Source: Gavia stellata
Lineage: Eukaryota > Chordata > Aves > Gaviiformes > Gaviidae
Direction of reading: 5' to 3'
Length of the DNA: 64,000 nucleotides
Assembly: GCF_030936135.1 (NCBI RefSeq)
Contig: NC_082608.1
Coordinates: forward strand, 10,001,035-10,065,034
A model generated the notes under the pieces. The model worked only from the letters and a program-made list of their open reading frames with translations, was not told where the DNA came from and ran no database searches. This document shows, piece after piece, positions 36,141 to 51,100 of the stretch. The position numbers and the translations under genes are program-made. Within the stretch, counting starts at the first letter, position 1. Every line of letters begins with the position of its first letter.

Positions 36141-39100
36141 GTAAAGGCCGCGGCCGCCGGGCCGGGCGGCAGCGTGAGGAGGGGGGGGCGCGGGCGGGGG
36201 GCTGGGGGCGGCCGGGGCGGGGCGGGCCGGGGGGGTGGTGGCGGCTCCCCGGGCGGGGCGGGGGGGGGAAGGTTGGCGGGGAGCACCCCCCCCCCCGCCC
36301 CGGGGGTGGTGGCCCCCGGGCTGCACGCGCCGGGGCCTGCGTGCGGGCACGTGACAGCGCTGACGTCACGGGTGGCGGTTGAGGCGGGTCGTGGCGGCCG
36401 TCGTTCCCCGGCGGGCCTAGGTCGGGGGGACCCGGAGCACCCCCGGGGCTGGGCCGGGCCGGGCCGGGCCGGCGCTCCGCCGCCAGCCCGCGAAGAGGCC
36501 GCCTCCGCGGGGAGAAAGGGCGCCGGGAGGCGTGCGGCCGGGCACGGGCGGGCTGTGGAGCTCGGTTAGCGTGTTGGCGGCGGCGGTGTTGCCGAAGTGC
36601 CCTTTAAAACGACACACGTCAGGCGGCTGACCGGCAGTTCGCAGGAGTGGAAGCCTGTGTGAGCGCCGGGGGGGCACCGGGCCTGCCCTCGCACACCCTG
36701 CGCGCTGCTGCCTGACTACTTGCCCTAACACGCCCTGCAGACCGTTACAGTTCCATAAGGGCCCAGCCTGCGTACACGGCGCGTGGTTTTGGCCCTCTTC
36801 CTGCCTCTCTGTGGTTTTTCCAGTCGCAGGGCCCACCACAGACCTTGAAAACACAGGCAGGCCCTGTGCAAGGCCCAGCGCGTGTCTCTAACTGTATCAT
36901 CTCATGGGCCAACTTGAAGAGCGGGTGTCTCAAAAACTAACTGTTCGTGACTTGCGTTAAAAAACATTGATTATGTTTGAAAGGGGTTTGAAAGAGCGAA
37001 ACTCCTCTGCAAAAGTGATTCCGGAGGATTCGGAGGCCGGTTCCACGTGTGGCCATAGTACAAAACTCGAGATACCTTTTCGTGCAGATTACACTCATGG
37101 CCTAAGGCGAGTGGGCCCTGCTAATTTAATGAGTGTGATTTTGGGCTTGTAAGTCCCAGCCTTGCAGTGAGCTCTGTGTGGGTGCAGGAGTTGCTGGGGA
37201 GCTTGTGGTCACAGTGTGTTATTGGCAGAAGTACGTTTGCCCACAGTCTGCACGCCTTTCAGTTTTTCTGCTCACTTTTCTCATGTGATTAAAACTTTTT
37301 AAAGCTGCATCTAAGATGCACATTAGAGGGACTTTATCTTCAGTGTGTGTTGCTTTGTTACACGCTGCTTTAGTTAAGAGTAAGAACACTGAATAACATG
37401 TACGTGGTGTAAAAAAAGTGCCTTGTCTGGAATGCGTGCAAAAATGTGTCTACTTTTGAATAGCACCCTAGGTCATTACTAAAAGATGTACGTAACCATC
37501 TGACCGTTGATGTGGATGAACAGTAAGAGGATCAGCTGGAATACTCCGCACCGTCCATTCTGCACGGAGAGTAACCCATTATACCGATAATTGGTGATAG
37601 TAACCTGTCTGCTTGGGCTCCTTCAGTTAATTTTCAAGGTGGTAGAATTTGGTGAAGAGTAATTTCTCTGGTACGTTAGTGTCAGTCGGGCCTCAAGTGT
37701 AAGCAAATGTCTGTCGTAACCACGTAGAATCACTCCCAGTTCCTGGTAAGACCCCTCTGTAAGCAAGTTTAAGACTCTTCTTAAACAGATCTGCTCCAGT
37801 GGAAAAGAGGCCCAGGAGACCATTAATTAAGCCTCTGTTAGGCTGATGTACCAAAACTATATTTTATCATAGGGAAACTTTACATAATTTCTGCAAATTG
37901 GCTAAAAAAAATTGAACACTTCAGCTTCAATATGGAATTATACTGAAGAACGACATATCTTGGTTACAGTGGAGTGTCATGATGAAGATATAGTAGACTT
38001 TCCTACTATGCAATGAATATATATAATTGGATTACAACAGTATTTTCAGTTACGAAAATACTGTATTTTAAGATGGAGGAGGTCTTTTCATTTCAGCTGC
38101 CTCTTTTCAGAGATTCATATTTTTCTCACAAAATTACTGAAGTTGAAGGCTCATGTTTTTGTCTTAGCACAAAGATGAGGGAGAATTAGTTATCCAGTAC
38201 TTTGGTAAACTAGTAATCGTAGTATGAGCATCATAGCAAGTAGTAAAGTTATTTAGCCAGAACGATATATATACGGCATTTAAGCAGGCACATATATTTC
38301 TTTTAATTACTGTAATGTTGTGGCGTCCCAGTGACGCTTGATGAAGTATAAAGAAACCTATTTATTCCCAGTAGTCTGAAGGCAACCTTTAGTGTAATAG
38401 TGAAATGCAGCGTTATCTATCTGCAGAATTAAAGATCATACTTGAATCACAGTTGATTATTTTAACAGCCAGGCCATTGTACAACCCTGGTTCAGCTACG
38501 AGTTTGAGCTTTTAAGTGCGAAAGAGCTGCTCTGGAGAACACGTGAACTGAGGCTTCCTTCCTGTTTAAAAATACTGAAAGAACAGGATGTTCATGACTG
38601 TCTGTCTTTAATCTGATTGAGGCTGCAACTTCCAGGTTTAGGACCCCTGGTGAAAAGTAATTTCAATTCTTGTTTAGGACTGCTTGCCTGTTGGACAGAT
38701 TTCATCTTGTTAATTTGTAGTGATAGTAAGACCAAACTGTTAAAAGCAATTTTCAGTGCTCCCACTAAAGGCACTTTGTATAAAAACATGACTTAGAATG
38801 TGTATCTTGGGGATAAATTATAGAAGAATATCTAGTAATTTTCATGATAAAGACCATCATTGGAAGCACAGTGCCTGCGTAAAGTTTTGAATATTTCTGT
38901 AGCAAGAATATAATGTACGTATCATGGATTACTTGCAAAAGCAATATATGTTAGCTGAAAATACTGCGTTAAATCTATTGCAAGTTAGTACAGGAATTAT
39001 AAAATGAATATTTAAATAGGTGGATTCTCATGGTATGGAGCCCGCGTTTAAACATAGTATTTGATATACATTTATTCCTACAATCAAGTGGGTTGGGATT

Positions 39101-42100
39101 ACTAACTGTTAGGAAGTTGACAAGTCGGATCTATGTGATTCGGTAAGACTTGTGTAGACAGTGAATTTACAGTGGGCTAATATGTTCTATAGTTTCTGAG
39201 CAATGCATTGAAGATAGGCGTAATAGGAGGCATTACAGAACCAGTTAGACCCAAGAGACATTTGTAGAGTGCAAACGCTGGCATGGAGAATCTAAAGGAT
39301 TCCAGTGTTAGCTGGCAATATGATATTTTTTTTTTTTTTGGTATTGCACTGACAAACACATTTTTTTTATTTCCCTTTTAGGAAAATGAGGACAAGGAAG
39401 TGACTCTCCTGTCACTCATCATGACAACAAAGCACAATTAGATTTAGTGCAGCTGTTACCATAACTCATTGGCCCCTGTGTATTATGACATAGTCTTAAT
39501 TTTTATGAATTTAAATGGTGGAGCTGTATGATCTGTAATTTCCAAATTGTTTTCAAGATCCTGGGTTCTTGCAGTTTTTTTTAACAGTTAAACAACTTGT
39601 AGGTGGGTTATGGGGAAACATCACAGAATCATAAACTTACACTCTTTTAAGTTGTTTTCTCTTCTTCCTATATGAATTACTTCTGGGGCTGGCTGCTTCT
39701 GTCTAAGTCTTTTTCAAGTAATATCTGTGCTATGAAATCAGCAGCTTGGCTGTTTTAAAGCTGTTCCTGCAGTCTGAAAAAGAGCAGTGAGACTGAATAG
39801 GGTCTTGTACACTTCAGGCTGCTGCAGGAGCCACTGGAAATCTGGACCTGCTTGCCTGCGGACTCAGCAGATGAGATTCAGTGTGCTTTCCAGTGCAGTG
39901 TCTCCCAGGGTATTGCACTTTTTTCAGCCTGCATCCAAGTGAACAGAATCTAGAGAAAGTCTGGGTATGAGACGCCAGTGCAGTAGGACTTCATTTTGCA
40001 CAGTAACTGTTTGAGAAAAGTTAATATAGTGTCTGAAACTTGGTTTGGCATGCTCCTTTTTAAAAGGACCTGTCTGAAGCTTCATTTGCCATATTCCTTT
40101 TTAAAAGGTACCTGGACAATTACCTCTTCAGAAACCTGTGATGACATCCACTCCATCCTGTCCAGTGCTTTTTTGTAATAGTGGATTCCAGTAATGTTTT
40201 CTCATGTGCTGCTTTCAAGTAAAAGGGCTAATTCCATCATTATCTGGAAGCTTTCAATGTAATACTTACTGTTCCTCCAGTGTTAACTGATCATTACTTT
40301 TGCTTTTTGTAGTCAATATTTGTCTATGTTCTTATTAGTATGAGTTAAATACCCACTAGTTTATATAGTGTTTATAGAGTGTCAAGAATCGTGAAATAAA
40401 TTAACAGATCTTAAATAGGTTTTTAATGGTAATTTAAGTCAAACTATTCACAAAAGAGTTTAAAGAGTGTTGCCTTTATTGTGGAGTGGGCAAGTCTGTA
40501 TAGGTCCTCATCGGTAACTAAAACGTGTAGATGAGATTATATCCACAAAAGTTAAATGTTACTGAAATGTGCTGCTCCTATAGACATCCACAGATTCTGT
40601 GAGTAGATGCAGTGACCAGAGTACTGTTTGGGAATCATCTTTAGTATTTCTAGCATCTCTGCAGGTCCCCGTTCCGGAAGGTGTGCTCATAGCCTGTCTT
40701 CTCAGACTGGCTCGGGTACCCCTTGCATCATGTATTTCTTCCCTCCTTTGAGACTGTGAACTTGTATTTTGTTTTTATTTGAAGTTCCAGTCTTGCAGAT
40801 GGACATGCTAGCTCAGAGCTTGCCATCTCGAGGCCCTCAGAGCAGCAGCTGCACTGAGACTTGATTTTTCTGTAGTGGGGCATTAGGACACTGGGCTGCA
40901 CTGTGCAGTTGCTGGTTTTGTGGTCCCTTTTGTCTGTTAGCATAGGCTGCAATTTCAGTGGTAGTGTAAGCTGACTGATGAGTTGACTGCCATAAAAAGG
41001 GTGAATCCCTCCACCACTTTTGTACCAGGACTTGTGATCAGGCTGCTGTGGTGTAAGAGGAATCCAGTAGCGCATGCCAAAATGGTCGTGTCAAATGCCA
41101 GCAGGAATGTGGCAGGGGAAATGGAGAGCCAGCAATGAGTGAAACGGGACTGGCCCCTTCAGCCGTGGCCGTGCTCATAGTGAGTTAGAGCAGTTGTGTT
41201 CAATGGTCTCAGTTGCTTCTTCAAAAATTTCATTAATGATCATGTGAGTTATCAAGAAAGGAGATTGCTTATTTGGTGAACGATTTTTTAATCTTACGTT
41301 TTGTTGTGACTGCTTGCTTCTGCCTTTGAGCAATTTTAGGGTGGCACATTTGTGCTCAGTGCTCAGTGACCTGGGTTGGGATCCAGTTTAAAACCAAACT
41401 TTGTTGTTGACTTTTTTTTTTTTGTTTTTTCTTCCTGGATTATTTTTCAGCCAGTGTGGTTCCCTAATCTGGTTGATTGTGCAGCATCACAAACATCTGC
41501 CAGCAGATTGTGTTGGGGTTGGAAGGATAAGACGGTGGAACTGAGTAGCTGGAAACAGGGAGGGATTGATGACTAGTTTACTGAGGACTGTGGCTGAATG
41601 TTGAACCACAGCCTGAAGGTATGTCTGTGAGGCAGGTGCCATGGATCATGTAAATTTTAGGCTAGTTAACTCAGGTATTGCTAGCAGCATGGTTGTTGCT
41701 CCATAGAGAACATCAAAGCTTGCAAAACCTGCTTGAGATGTTTGGTAAGTTAGATCATGGGAGTTCTATGCTTACTTTATCTCCTGCTGTCTTCGTACGT
41801 GAGCTGGCTTGGATATGGTATAGCCACATGAATATGTTTACCTGAAGTAAGCTAAAATATTAAGTTACAAGTTCCTTAGCTCTGTCTCAAGGTGACGTTA
41901 CATGACATGGATGCTGACTTGCTACCAGGTAAAGATGAGACCTTACTCCGGTTTGTTCCTCGCTTGTACCTGTTCAATTGGTTCAGAGCTAATTAAACTC
42001 ATTTAGCGGAAAACGTCCTGCTGCCGTTGGGATTTTTGCAAGATTTGTGACTTGAAGTGACTCACAAAGTGAGTCAACAACAAAACAGCATAAAGGTGTT

Positions 42101-45100
42101 GGGAACTCATGGCTGGAAGCGAGGAAGAAGGGTTCTGGCTCATGTGAGCTGACACTGCCTGCCTGCCTGTCACAGGGGAGTGGGCTATCACGCTTACGTG
42201 TGCATGTGCAGTTACTGCAAGGTAATTGTAAGTTATTTGTCTGTGTGACCTATAACCACAGCAGTGGTCACAACATAAAATAGTCTTGAGAGGGCAGAAT
42301 TTCCCAGCTGGCAAGGAAGAGATGAGGCATTTTCTGTCTGCTGTATAATTCTTAGATGTTTCAAGTAGAATTCGTAAGCTCCCAAAAATCATTTCGGTCA
42401 GAACTTAGTTTTTATTTATTGATAAATAATAGTTATGTACTACTTTTTCTGCAAAATTGAGAGACACAGTTGTGTATGCACCAGTAATATAAAAGTAATA
42501 GATCTTCACTTGTTTTCTTGTAGAGAAAGGTAAAAATTGTGGTTATATTTTTAAGTAAGATTTTTTCCTTTAGAAATAAATGTTTGCCATGATTCAAATT
42601 TCTTTCAGTCTCTGTTTTCCTTTGGTATTCTTCCCAAACACATTTCTTCAAAGGGCAAGAGTTTCCACCCAAAGGGGGATTTATGCTAATAATTTGTTGA
42701 AATGTAGTGTTTTTGAGTAATATGATTTAATAAATGAATATGAGAGCTCAGAAATGCTTTCTTCCTTTTCCATTAGATCATACAGTGTGCCAGCAGACTG
42801 AAGAACTTTTAATAGTTTTATTTCATTTTTTGATTGAAAATGGGGCTTTAGGAAAAACAATTGTGCAAATGTTAATTCTGTCTTTCTCCATCAGTGATTG
42901 CTGCGTTTTAGGCAAGTACTGTGTAGTTTCCTAGAGGAAAAAATGAAAATTCATTTTAAATGTTTATTTTGCGTGTGGCTTGTTACATCCTTGTTACCAA
43001 GAGATGATTAAATATTTGACCACCCATTAGTGTTCTTCTGTAATGTAAAGTCATATTGTGAACTGGTTATTTCATTAGTAAGTTTTTAGGGTTTGGGGGT
43101 GCAACACAGAAATCCCGTGCATGAGTTGCAGGGCAGAGTGGGTCTTCATAACTGCAAACATTTACAGATGGAGGCAGCTCATGTGCATGTATCAACTGCA
43201 GTAAATACTTGAATGTACAAGGTGAAGCAGTTAAAACTCTGCAGAGTTGGAGTCATTTGAATTAGGTCAGTAGTGGAAATTATCTTGGATTCATGAGCGT
43301 TGCAAACATGGATCTGCATTTCAGAAAACCAGCATACACTTCCACTGTAGTTTGTGGAAGGTTCTGAACAACAGAACCAAGGTCGAGACTGAGATCTTTA
43401 CACAGTCCCAAATGGCAGGGACAGTCTCCTGAAGGCAAATCATTGGCTTTAGACTTTATTAGACCCTTACTTTAATTACCACCTCATTACTTGCTCTGCT
43501 TCCACAAAAAGTATTCCATACTGTCATTTTCCCTAAGTAACTGGAAATGTGATTGAAAGGGATGTTTAAAGTGAGACTAATTCAAGATTAAATAGTCACA
43601 AATTATATTATTGCTACATGTAAACAAATTACTTGCATATCTGATTTTATTCAGATTACTTTTCAAGTGGTAAATAATGCTTTATCACTTATATAGTGCT
43701 CTTACATCTTTAGAGTGCTTTTCTCACATTAATTAATCATCATTAAACACTCTGAGGTGGGTAGGTTAATACTATTATCCCCATTTTGCAGATGAAGAAA
43801 TGTAGACTGAGAGGTTGTGATTTGCTCAAGGCCATATAGAAGAAATAGAATCAGGGCTGGGATTAGATCTGTGTCCCTAGCTTCTAATTTCAGAAGACCA
43901 TCCAGATTGTGAGCCACAGTTTTGAAGCAAAATACACAAGTATGCATGTGGAAACAGCACACATTTGCTTGGCCTCTTAGGTGCCTAACTTGCAGTTTGT
44001 TTAAACAAAAATGTTGCATTTGTGTCATGCTGTATATTTCCACATTCATACCCCCAAGTGTGGAAATAACCTCTCATTCATTTAGGAACTCTTCCTAATC
44101 TGATGGGGCATTTTTATTTTCATAATTTTCATTGGAATTAACTTTCACCTTAAAAATACCAGTTTCTAGTTCTTTAGACTTGAACATAACTGTGTGATTC
44201 GGATACAGCAGGTTTAGCATTGGTACCTGAAACTGTCTACAAATGATACCAGTACCAGCTCTGTTGCTTATAATTTTTCGCAAGCTGAGACATAAATAAA
44301 ATTCTGACTTGGCAGCTTGTCTTATTGCTGTTCAGGACAGATGAGAGAGAGAAGAATTATCCTGTGTGCTAAAACCATCACCTTTGTAGGCAGCTGCTTA
44401 GTAGAGAGAGACATTCGCATGCATGCACTCCACCTTGGAGAACTACCTAAATAAAACAAGATAGTCTTGGACTAGAGAGGAGAGCAGAACTGTTTGTGCA
44501 CCACCTTGATAATCAGAAGCACCACAGAGAATTATGTTCAGCTGTTAGTAATGGGAGCACGTGCAGAAGCAACAGGTAAGGAAAAATGAGGTGGGAGAAA
44601 GAGGTGCCCTTGTATGTGAGGGTGAGGACCTGCTAGGGAAAGGTGGGATAATGGGGAACAGGTTGGACACCCATGGGCACGTACAGGTAAGAATCAGCCT
44701 CATGCTACAGCATCCTTCTCACCTGTTTTCATTCCCACGGAAATGTTGCAAGTGATTGTCGTGCCTGGCTGCCGAGTTAGGTGATCTGGCTTCTGTTTCT
44801 AGCCCTGTACCTGACCAGTGTTAGTGGTTAAGTTACCCAGCCTGTAAAATCATTGCAGTGCTTTTCCAAAGTGCTGTACATTTTAATTCATGGAAAAGTT
44901 TTTGAGCTCTTCAGATGGAAGGCCCCGGAGAAGGTGGAATATAAATAGATAGACTGGAAAGAGAGGAAGTGTTGAAGATAAGAGGAATTGTCTGCCTTCA
45001 GACAGCTAACAAAGTCTTGGCTGTATGATACGAGTTGTTTGGGGGTGTTTTGGAGTCACTATTCTGCAAGCTGACCTGTGTTCAGATTGGTTCGATGGAA

Positions 45101-48100
45101 CTGGGGGACACCTGGGAAGTGATCACAGGTCCAAAGCTGATCCTTCAGCTCTGCTGTGACTCTTGCTTTTGAAACAAGACATTCCCTAAACGCAGCAATG
45201 TACTCTTCCCTTTAAATAGCTCAATCTAGTAGTAATGAGAGCAGAGCCAACATGTAATCATTTGCTTTATGGTTTGGTTTTTAATCCAGAAGGAGTTACA
45301 CTTCGGGTTACAGGTGCACAGAGGTGTGCTCTCCCGGGGCTGTCCCCGGTGACCGTTCGTGGAGCTCCCAGGTTATGGCTCTGTCTGGTCAGGGGCTTGA
45401 GAAGCACTAAGTTTTAACAAGTTGCTGTTGGAGGAAAGGAAGGAAACAAGATATTTGCCCATTTGCTTTCTTTTAAGACTATGGAATGTGTTTTCTGACA
45501 GTGGATCCTGTTTTAATAACCAGACCCATGATTAGGTAATGTTAAGTTTGCTGCAAGAGTAATTTAGTAAATATTTTAGTATGCAGATAAGCCATTGATA
45601 ACCACACACATTCACAAACTCATACATTTTTATGCCTAAAAGGGGAGAATTCAGGGTTTAGTGATAACTTCCACTACGATGTCTTAAAAGTAATGCATAG
45701 TTGGTGGTACTAGGTGTCCAGACAAATTGAACTCGTATGAACAAACAAACAGGTCATTCATTTTATTTACCCTGAAAGGAATTTTCATTCTTTAATTGTA
45801 ACTCTAGATATAAATTATGTGTGGAAGAGAGACTAATGATTTTCCCATGTTTGATTAAAGGCAAAGAATCAAAGATTTGTTTATATATTTATCTATTTGT
45901 TTCTTTGCTGTGATAAAACCAGTTGTTATCCAAACAGTGTGACTGACCTAATAAAGGACATATGCATAATTGATCTCCATCTGTTTTTCAATATTTATTC
46001 TTTCTCTATTTTTTTAATAGAGTTCGGTTCCAGAAGTGCAGCCTGAAACATTTTTAAGGTGGTATATTTTAGCACTTCTGTAAAAGGTCTCATTTTATGC
46101 GGGCCACTGAAACGAAAAGGTTTGTTGTTGGTTCCACCCTTTAGTATCCCTTCAAGAGAGATTATATCAAAGAAGAAGAATTAAATTAAAATTGATTGGT
46201 GTTATTGATTTTTCTTTTCTTTTTTTTTAAAGGGGATAAAGGGCGATGGAAACAGCATATGCCTCTATGCTGTTTTACTGATGGACTATTTCTAAAAAAC
46301 ATAAAAAGCGTATGTGCCCAATTTACATATTTACTAATTAAAAAAGCTTCCTGGAAACATTAAGTAGACTATCTTCTGTAACCTTTAACATTGTAGCTAA
46401 TGGATATAGCCTGGAAATTTTCATAGAAGGTCCTCTAAATAATGTAAATGATTATGAATATGTAACTAGTTAATATGCAGCTACGAAAGGATTATCATGT
46501 AGAGGTTAATGAACATGCTGCTCTTATGGTTTGCAGGGCTTTTCTTTTTGTGTTTTTAGCTCACTTCATGCATGGGAAGTCATGTATTGGGAATGGAAAG
46601 CTTCCTGCCTTTTCCATCTTCATCTGTAATGGGGCAATTAAACTGGAACTTTCTTAAAGGATTTCATAAACATTTTCTGTATGCTTAATTATGTTGTGTA
46701 CTTCACAATCACTACCAAATCTGAAAGAATGATGGATGTTGACAGAATAGGCTCTGACTCTTCTACTTATTAGTGGTGGTCTCCATTGTGTGTTAGCATT
46801 GTTACCAAACGTTGCTGCGCTGTATGATTTATACCTTTTACAGAAACTTTATTCTTAAAATGGGCTTAATAGTATGAATTAGATTTCTGAGTTCATGTCC
46901 TACAGAAGTCTGTACATGTTTTCTTAACCTTAAAAATAGTTAGCTTGCACATTAAGAAAAATATTTGCTAGGCATTTGATTTATAGGAGTTTAAAGCAAA
47001 TGCTAAATTTAAACTTGGCTTACGTGGGACGAGTTACCTGGCTGAATTTCCTGGTGCGTTATGAAATAGTATAACCACAAATGTAGAGCTGATCCTTTTC
47101 ATTTAAGTACTTTACTCTGTTTAAAGAATTATTAACTTACAAAGTAGTCCCATTTTTTTTTACTCCTATATAAGTAGAAAGTGCAGGGTCTGAGATCTGT
47201 TCTGCAATAGCTGCACATATGCTAACTAAAAAAAAAATTGTCTTTCATTCTGTTGTTTGGAAAAAAAAAAGAATTATCTGCTCCAGTGATTTCAGTGGTA
47301 CTTGAATGTATGTTATTGTTTTCTCTGCAAATTTTCTCATTAATTGCTTTCAAATGTTAGCATTATTTTGGCTATAGGAAAAATGAAATTTGTAAAAAAA
47401 AAAAAAAATCTAGAAAATGCTTATAGTGAGAAGATGTCTAGACATATTTAATTGCCTCATGGCTTCATTGCATTTCATATAATTGAATGAAATTGTTTGT
47501 GTTATATTTTTGGTAACCATTATTCAGAGATCAGAATATGTTTTGAAAGACAAAATCTCCACGTAATTATGGCAGAGAAGGTCACAGGTTTCAGCATCTT
47601 GTCTGTTTGCTATATCTACATAGTCTAAAAAAATACAGTTGAAAAAAAGTATTTCATTTTAACAATGTGCTTTATTTTGTAAATTAATTTGGATCTCTTG
47701 GGAAAGCCTGTGGCATAAAGAAATAAGTGAAATATTCAGATTAAAACTTCCTTTTTTTTTACACCCAGAAAGAACAGAAGGGAAGCCAGCAGCCCATAAT
47801 GGTGTCAAATTTCCTTGTATTTAAACACCACAAAATTAATTTGTGCTTTTTTCACATTAGAATGGCCAGTGGAAACATTTGTTGATGTACGGATAAAGGA
47901 AAAAATATTTTTGGTGCTGTGGGGTTCATTTGTTTTTGTTTTTTAATGAATGAGTATGGAAGTTACATTGATGTCTTGTTATTATTGATGTTGTTTTCTT
48001 ATTCTGCAAACATGTAACACTGAAAATAGATCTCCAGGTTGCACAAACTACTACTTATCTTGTGTCGTGTGTCACCTAATAGTTATGGAGCAGGTATTGT

Positions 48101-51100
48101 ACCAAAATATGAATTGAAAAGCTGTAATTTTTTCCTGTGGTTATCAGTCTGCATTAGTGTGTGATAAAGTGTGCTGCTTAAGAACTACCATTCACATGCC
48201 TTTGCACTGACAAATAAAAATGTATATAGAGACACCACCAAATCTGTAAACCTACTGTTCTAGTTTCTGATGCATTGACATTGCAGCTGTGTGCTTAGCC
48301 TTGTTTTTTCATGAGTAGTTATCTGTTTTAATGACAGGTGGTCACTAGCTGCCAAGAAAAAATCCAGCACTGGTAAGTGAAAAATGTTTGATTACACGCC
48401 TAAAATACTGATGAGTAACCTAGTTATATTTTAGTAAAGTACTGCTATTTATTCTAGTGATAGCCAAGTCCTACTAGCATGCTTTGGGGATTATAGTTAG
48501 CGATAGCTCAAAATTATTGCAGTGTACTCTCTTTAAAATGTATATATTTTCCACTGATGGCATTATTTTAAATCACAAATACGCTGAACCTTAGTGTTTA
48601 TACTTCTGTTTTAAATACCCATCTCATTCGTCATTTTTCCCTGAGTAACCTTGTGGGATGAATGCTGAATTTGCCTGATTGGTGAAAAGGTACTCCCAGG
48701 GTAGAATTAATGATTCTTGTTGTTTTCTTTCTAACTATGGATCGAGTAGGGAAATTCTGCTCCCCCCTGCCCCAGATGTGCTAGAACAATGTGAAAGTAA
48801 TGTTTTCCTGTTTCTTTTCCCCAGTAAAGTATGTGATAAAGCTTAGTTTGTAATGCTTAGAAAGAAATGGTTTGTTATGTAAAAAAATCATCTCTGGGCA
48901 CTTTTTTCTCTGTTGGCAATCTATGGTTAATAGAAAACATGCTTAGTAAATAATAGTTTTGCAAGGCATCTGAAGAAAATGTACATTTAATGGTGAATGA
49001 AATCTTATATTATGAGTTACTGTGAGATATAGCAGTTGATCTTACAGATATCAAATTACAATATATCCATGCTGTGTTTACCATGATTTTACTCAGAGAA
49101 CAACAGGAGCTGTCTTGATTATTGTCTGCAGGGTTATTGCAGAATCACAGCAACTGCCCCTTTAGTGGTGAGATTAAACCTTTGGTTATACACCATCAAG
49201 CATATAATATTTTAAATTTATTTTAAGAGGCTTTTTCTTCATGCCTGAAAGATCTCCAAGCAAATAATTTATATTTAGTGTGTATCAAATGTTTTTAGTT
49301 TAAATGCACATAGGCTGCAAGCACTGGATAAGAGGAAAAAAATCAAGGCAATCTATACACATCATCATATTAAATTCTGACTATTGGCTCACAAAAATAA
49401 TCTAAAACTAATATGTTTCATTTATGTTTAAAATTCAGAGACTGCATTAATTTTCAATAAGAGAAATATTATTGAAGTGCTTACTGGTGCTACTGTGGTG
49501 AAGTCAGGCAGAATATCCCTAGCACACGTACTTTCTCAGGAGTTTTGCAGTGTCTGTACCAATTTGGTTCCGTGTGAAATTCTGCATGTACGTTCTTTCA
49601 CTAAGAGACAGGATTTTTCAGAAATAAACTAATTGACAGAAAGCCTTAAATTTCGAACAGATTTTTTAAAGTTTGGAAAGTTGTGACACTTATTTCCTCT
49701 TATAGAAATGGCTGCGGTTTGTGGAGTGGGGTGGGAGGGCTGGCTGTGGAAGGAGGTGTTGCTCGTGTGTTTGCTTTTATGCAAACTCTGGCCATGGCCC
49801 CATGAACTTGGGGGTTTGGGGCACAGAATGTCAAAAGGAAAACCTAACTTCCTGATGTCTTTTATGTAGAAAAGCAGTTTATACAGCATCCATACAATCT
49901 TTACTTTATAAAAAATGATTTAAAATTTAGTACCCTTATTTAGAGCTTGATTGTGCAAGAGTGCTCTTGTTTCAACTGAGTAATTTGTTCATATAAGACC
50001 TTTTAAGTAGTCAGTGACACAGAAGAATGTTAAATAGAATTGGGTGAATAACAATAGGGTTTTCAAATGCTCAGCTTCAGTATATTTCCATTAAATTATT
50101 TTCTTTTTAATTTTTTAGTATACTTCTTGAAGTATATTTCTAAAGCCATGAATCCAGTATGGGATTAAACATCTAGACATCTGTTTCCCCTTCTAGGGAC
50201 ATGTTCATAGCTGGAATCCCAACATTCATCCTCCCTGGTCACTTTGGTTCTTCATTGCAGGTGGGGACTAAGCATAGCGCCAGCACACCCTGGAACTCTT
50301 GTGACCATCAGCTATAGGTGAAGAGGGAGGTCAGCTTCCTTCTGAAGTAATGCTGTTTCAGGCCAATTAATTAAAAGGATTGATTTTAATTTTCTTTATC
50401 TCGATGGTCCAGTTCAGGATGTGGCCACAGTTTTAGAGATTCCCATGGTGGAGGTTTGATCAGCAAAGGGCAGTAGTCCCACTGAAAAAAGAAACATATT
50501 TTGCTCTGTAAAGCAAAATAGCTTTTGTAGCAAGTGATTTCTGCTGTACCCTAATCAGATTATTCAGTAATGGGCAGCAGTCAGACCTTAAAGGCAGTAT
50601 CTTCTTTTCAGATTAATGGGGAAACATTGAGTGACTTTCAGCCATGAAACGATGGGAATGTTTAATCCTGCTGCGAGTGGGGAGATTTTCATACCATTCT
50701 CTTCCCATGGAGTCTTCTCTTTGCATTTGAGACATGGGCAAGGCCTTTGGCTTGGGGATTATGTTTGGTTTTCAGCAAGCACTTGGAGTGCATCAGTGTC
50801 TATTTCTCAAATACAGATCTCTGTGAGGCAAAGGCTGGATTCTGTAAATATCATTAAGTAATTGATTGTTACTGTTGACACCAAGTTGTCATTATATTGC
50901 TCCCCCGAAAAAAACATCTCAGTGAATTTTGTTAAGTTTCATGAGTTTGTCCTTCCTCTTTGAAGGAAATGAATTTTATTTTCACTTTGATGTGGACAAT
51001 GGACAGAGAAACTTGCCTAAAATGTCTGGGAGAAATCTGCTGTCAAACCAAAGCAGCAGCAAGCATCTTTTGTAAATCAGTTATATGGAATACGGTTTTA

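Larger units (their letters stand above)
35370..36600. promoter_or_regulatory. URI1: CpG island and promoter region of URI1
   Basis: The sequence is extremely GC-rich with dense CpG on both sides of URI1 exon 1, and it changes abruptly from AT-richer flanks near 35370 and 36600. No TATA box or CCAAT box is evident at a sensible distance, so a dispersed CpG-type start is likely. The exact transcription start cannot be read from sequence. GC boxes (GGGGCGGGGC type) cluster around 36210-36270, at the start of intron 1. Long frames on both strands here are by-products of missing stop codons, not genes. Confidence 0.85.
36141..48337 (+). other. URI1: URI1 intron 1 (12.2 kb)
   Basis: This is a GT-AG intron. 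The first 450 bases belong to the CpG island; the rest is AT-richer with no supportable coding sequence. It contains two old SINE remnants (43680-43900 and 44770-44950) and A/T runs. Minus-strand frames such as 40728-41075 and 42003-42392 resemble no protein I know. Confidence 0.9.

Noticed and set aside
35207..36569. Long frames on both strands around URI1 exon 1
   Set aside because: They are GC-driven. The 335-codon + frame opens with GTG rather than ATG and merely includes exon 1 plus intron sequence.
39619..39633. TCACAGAATCATAAA as a reverse CR1 tail
   Set aside because: Only about 12 bases match, and the CR1 body sequence that should follow is absent.
45083..45105. GGTTCGAT as a tRNA B box
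   Set aside because: No A box or cloverleaf can be formed around it.
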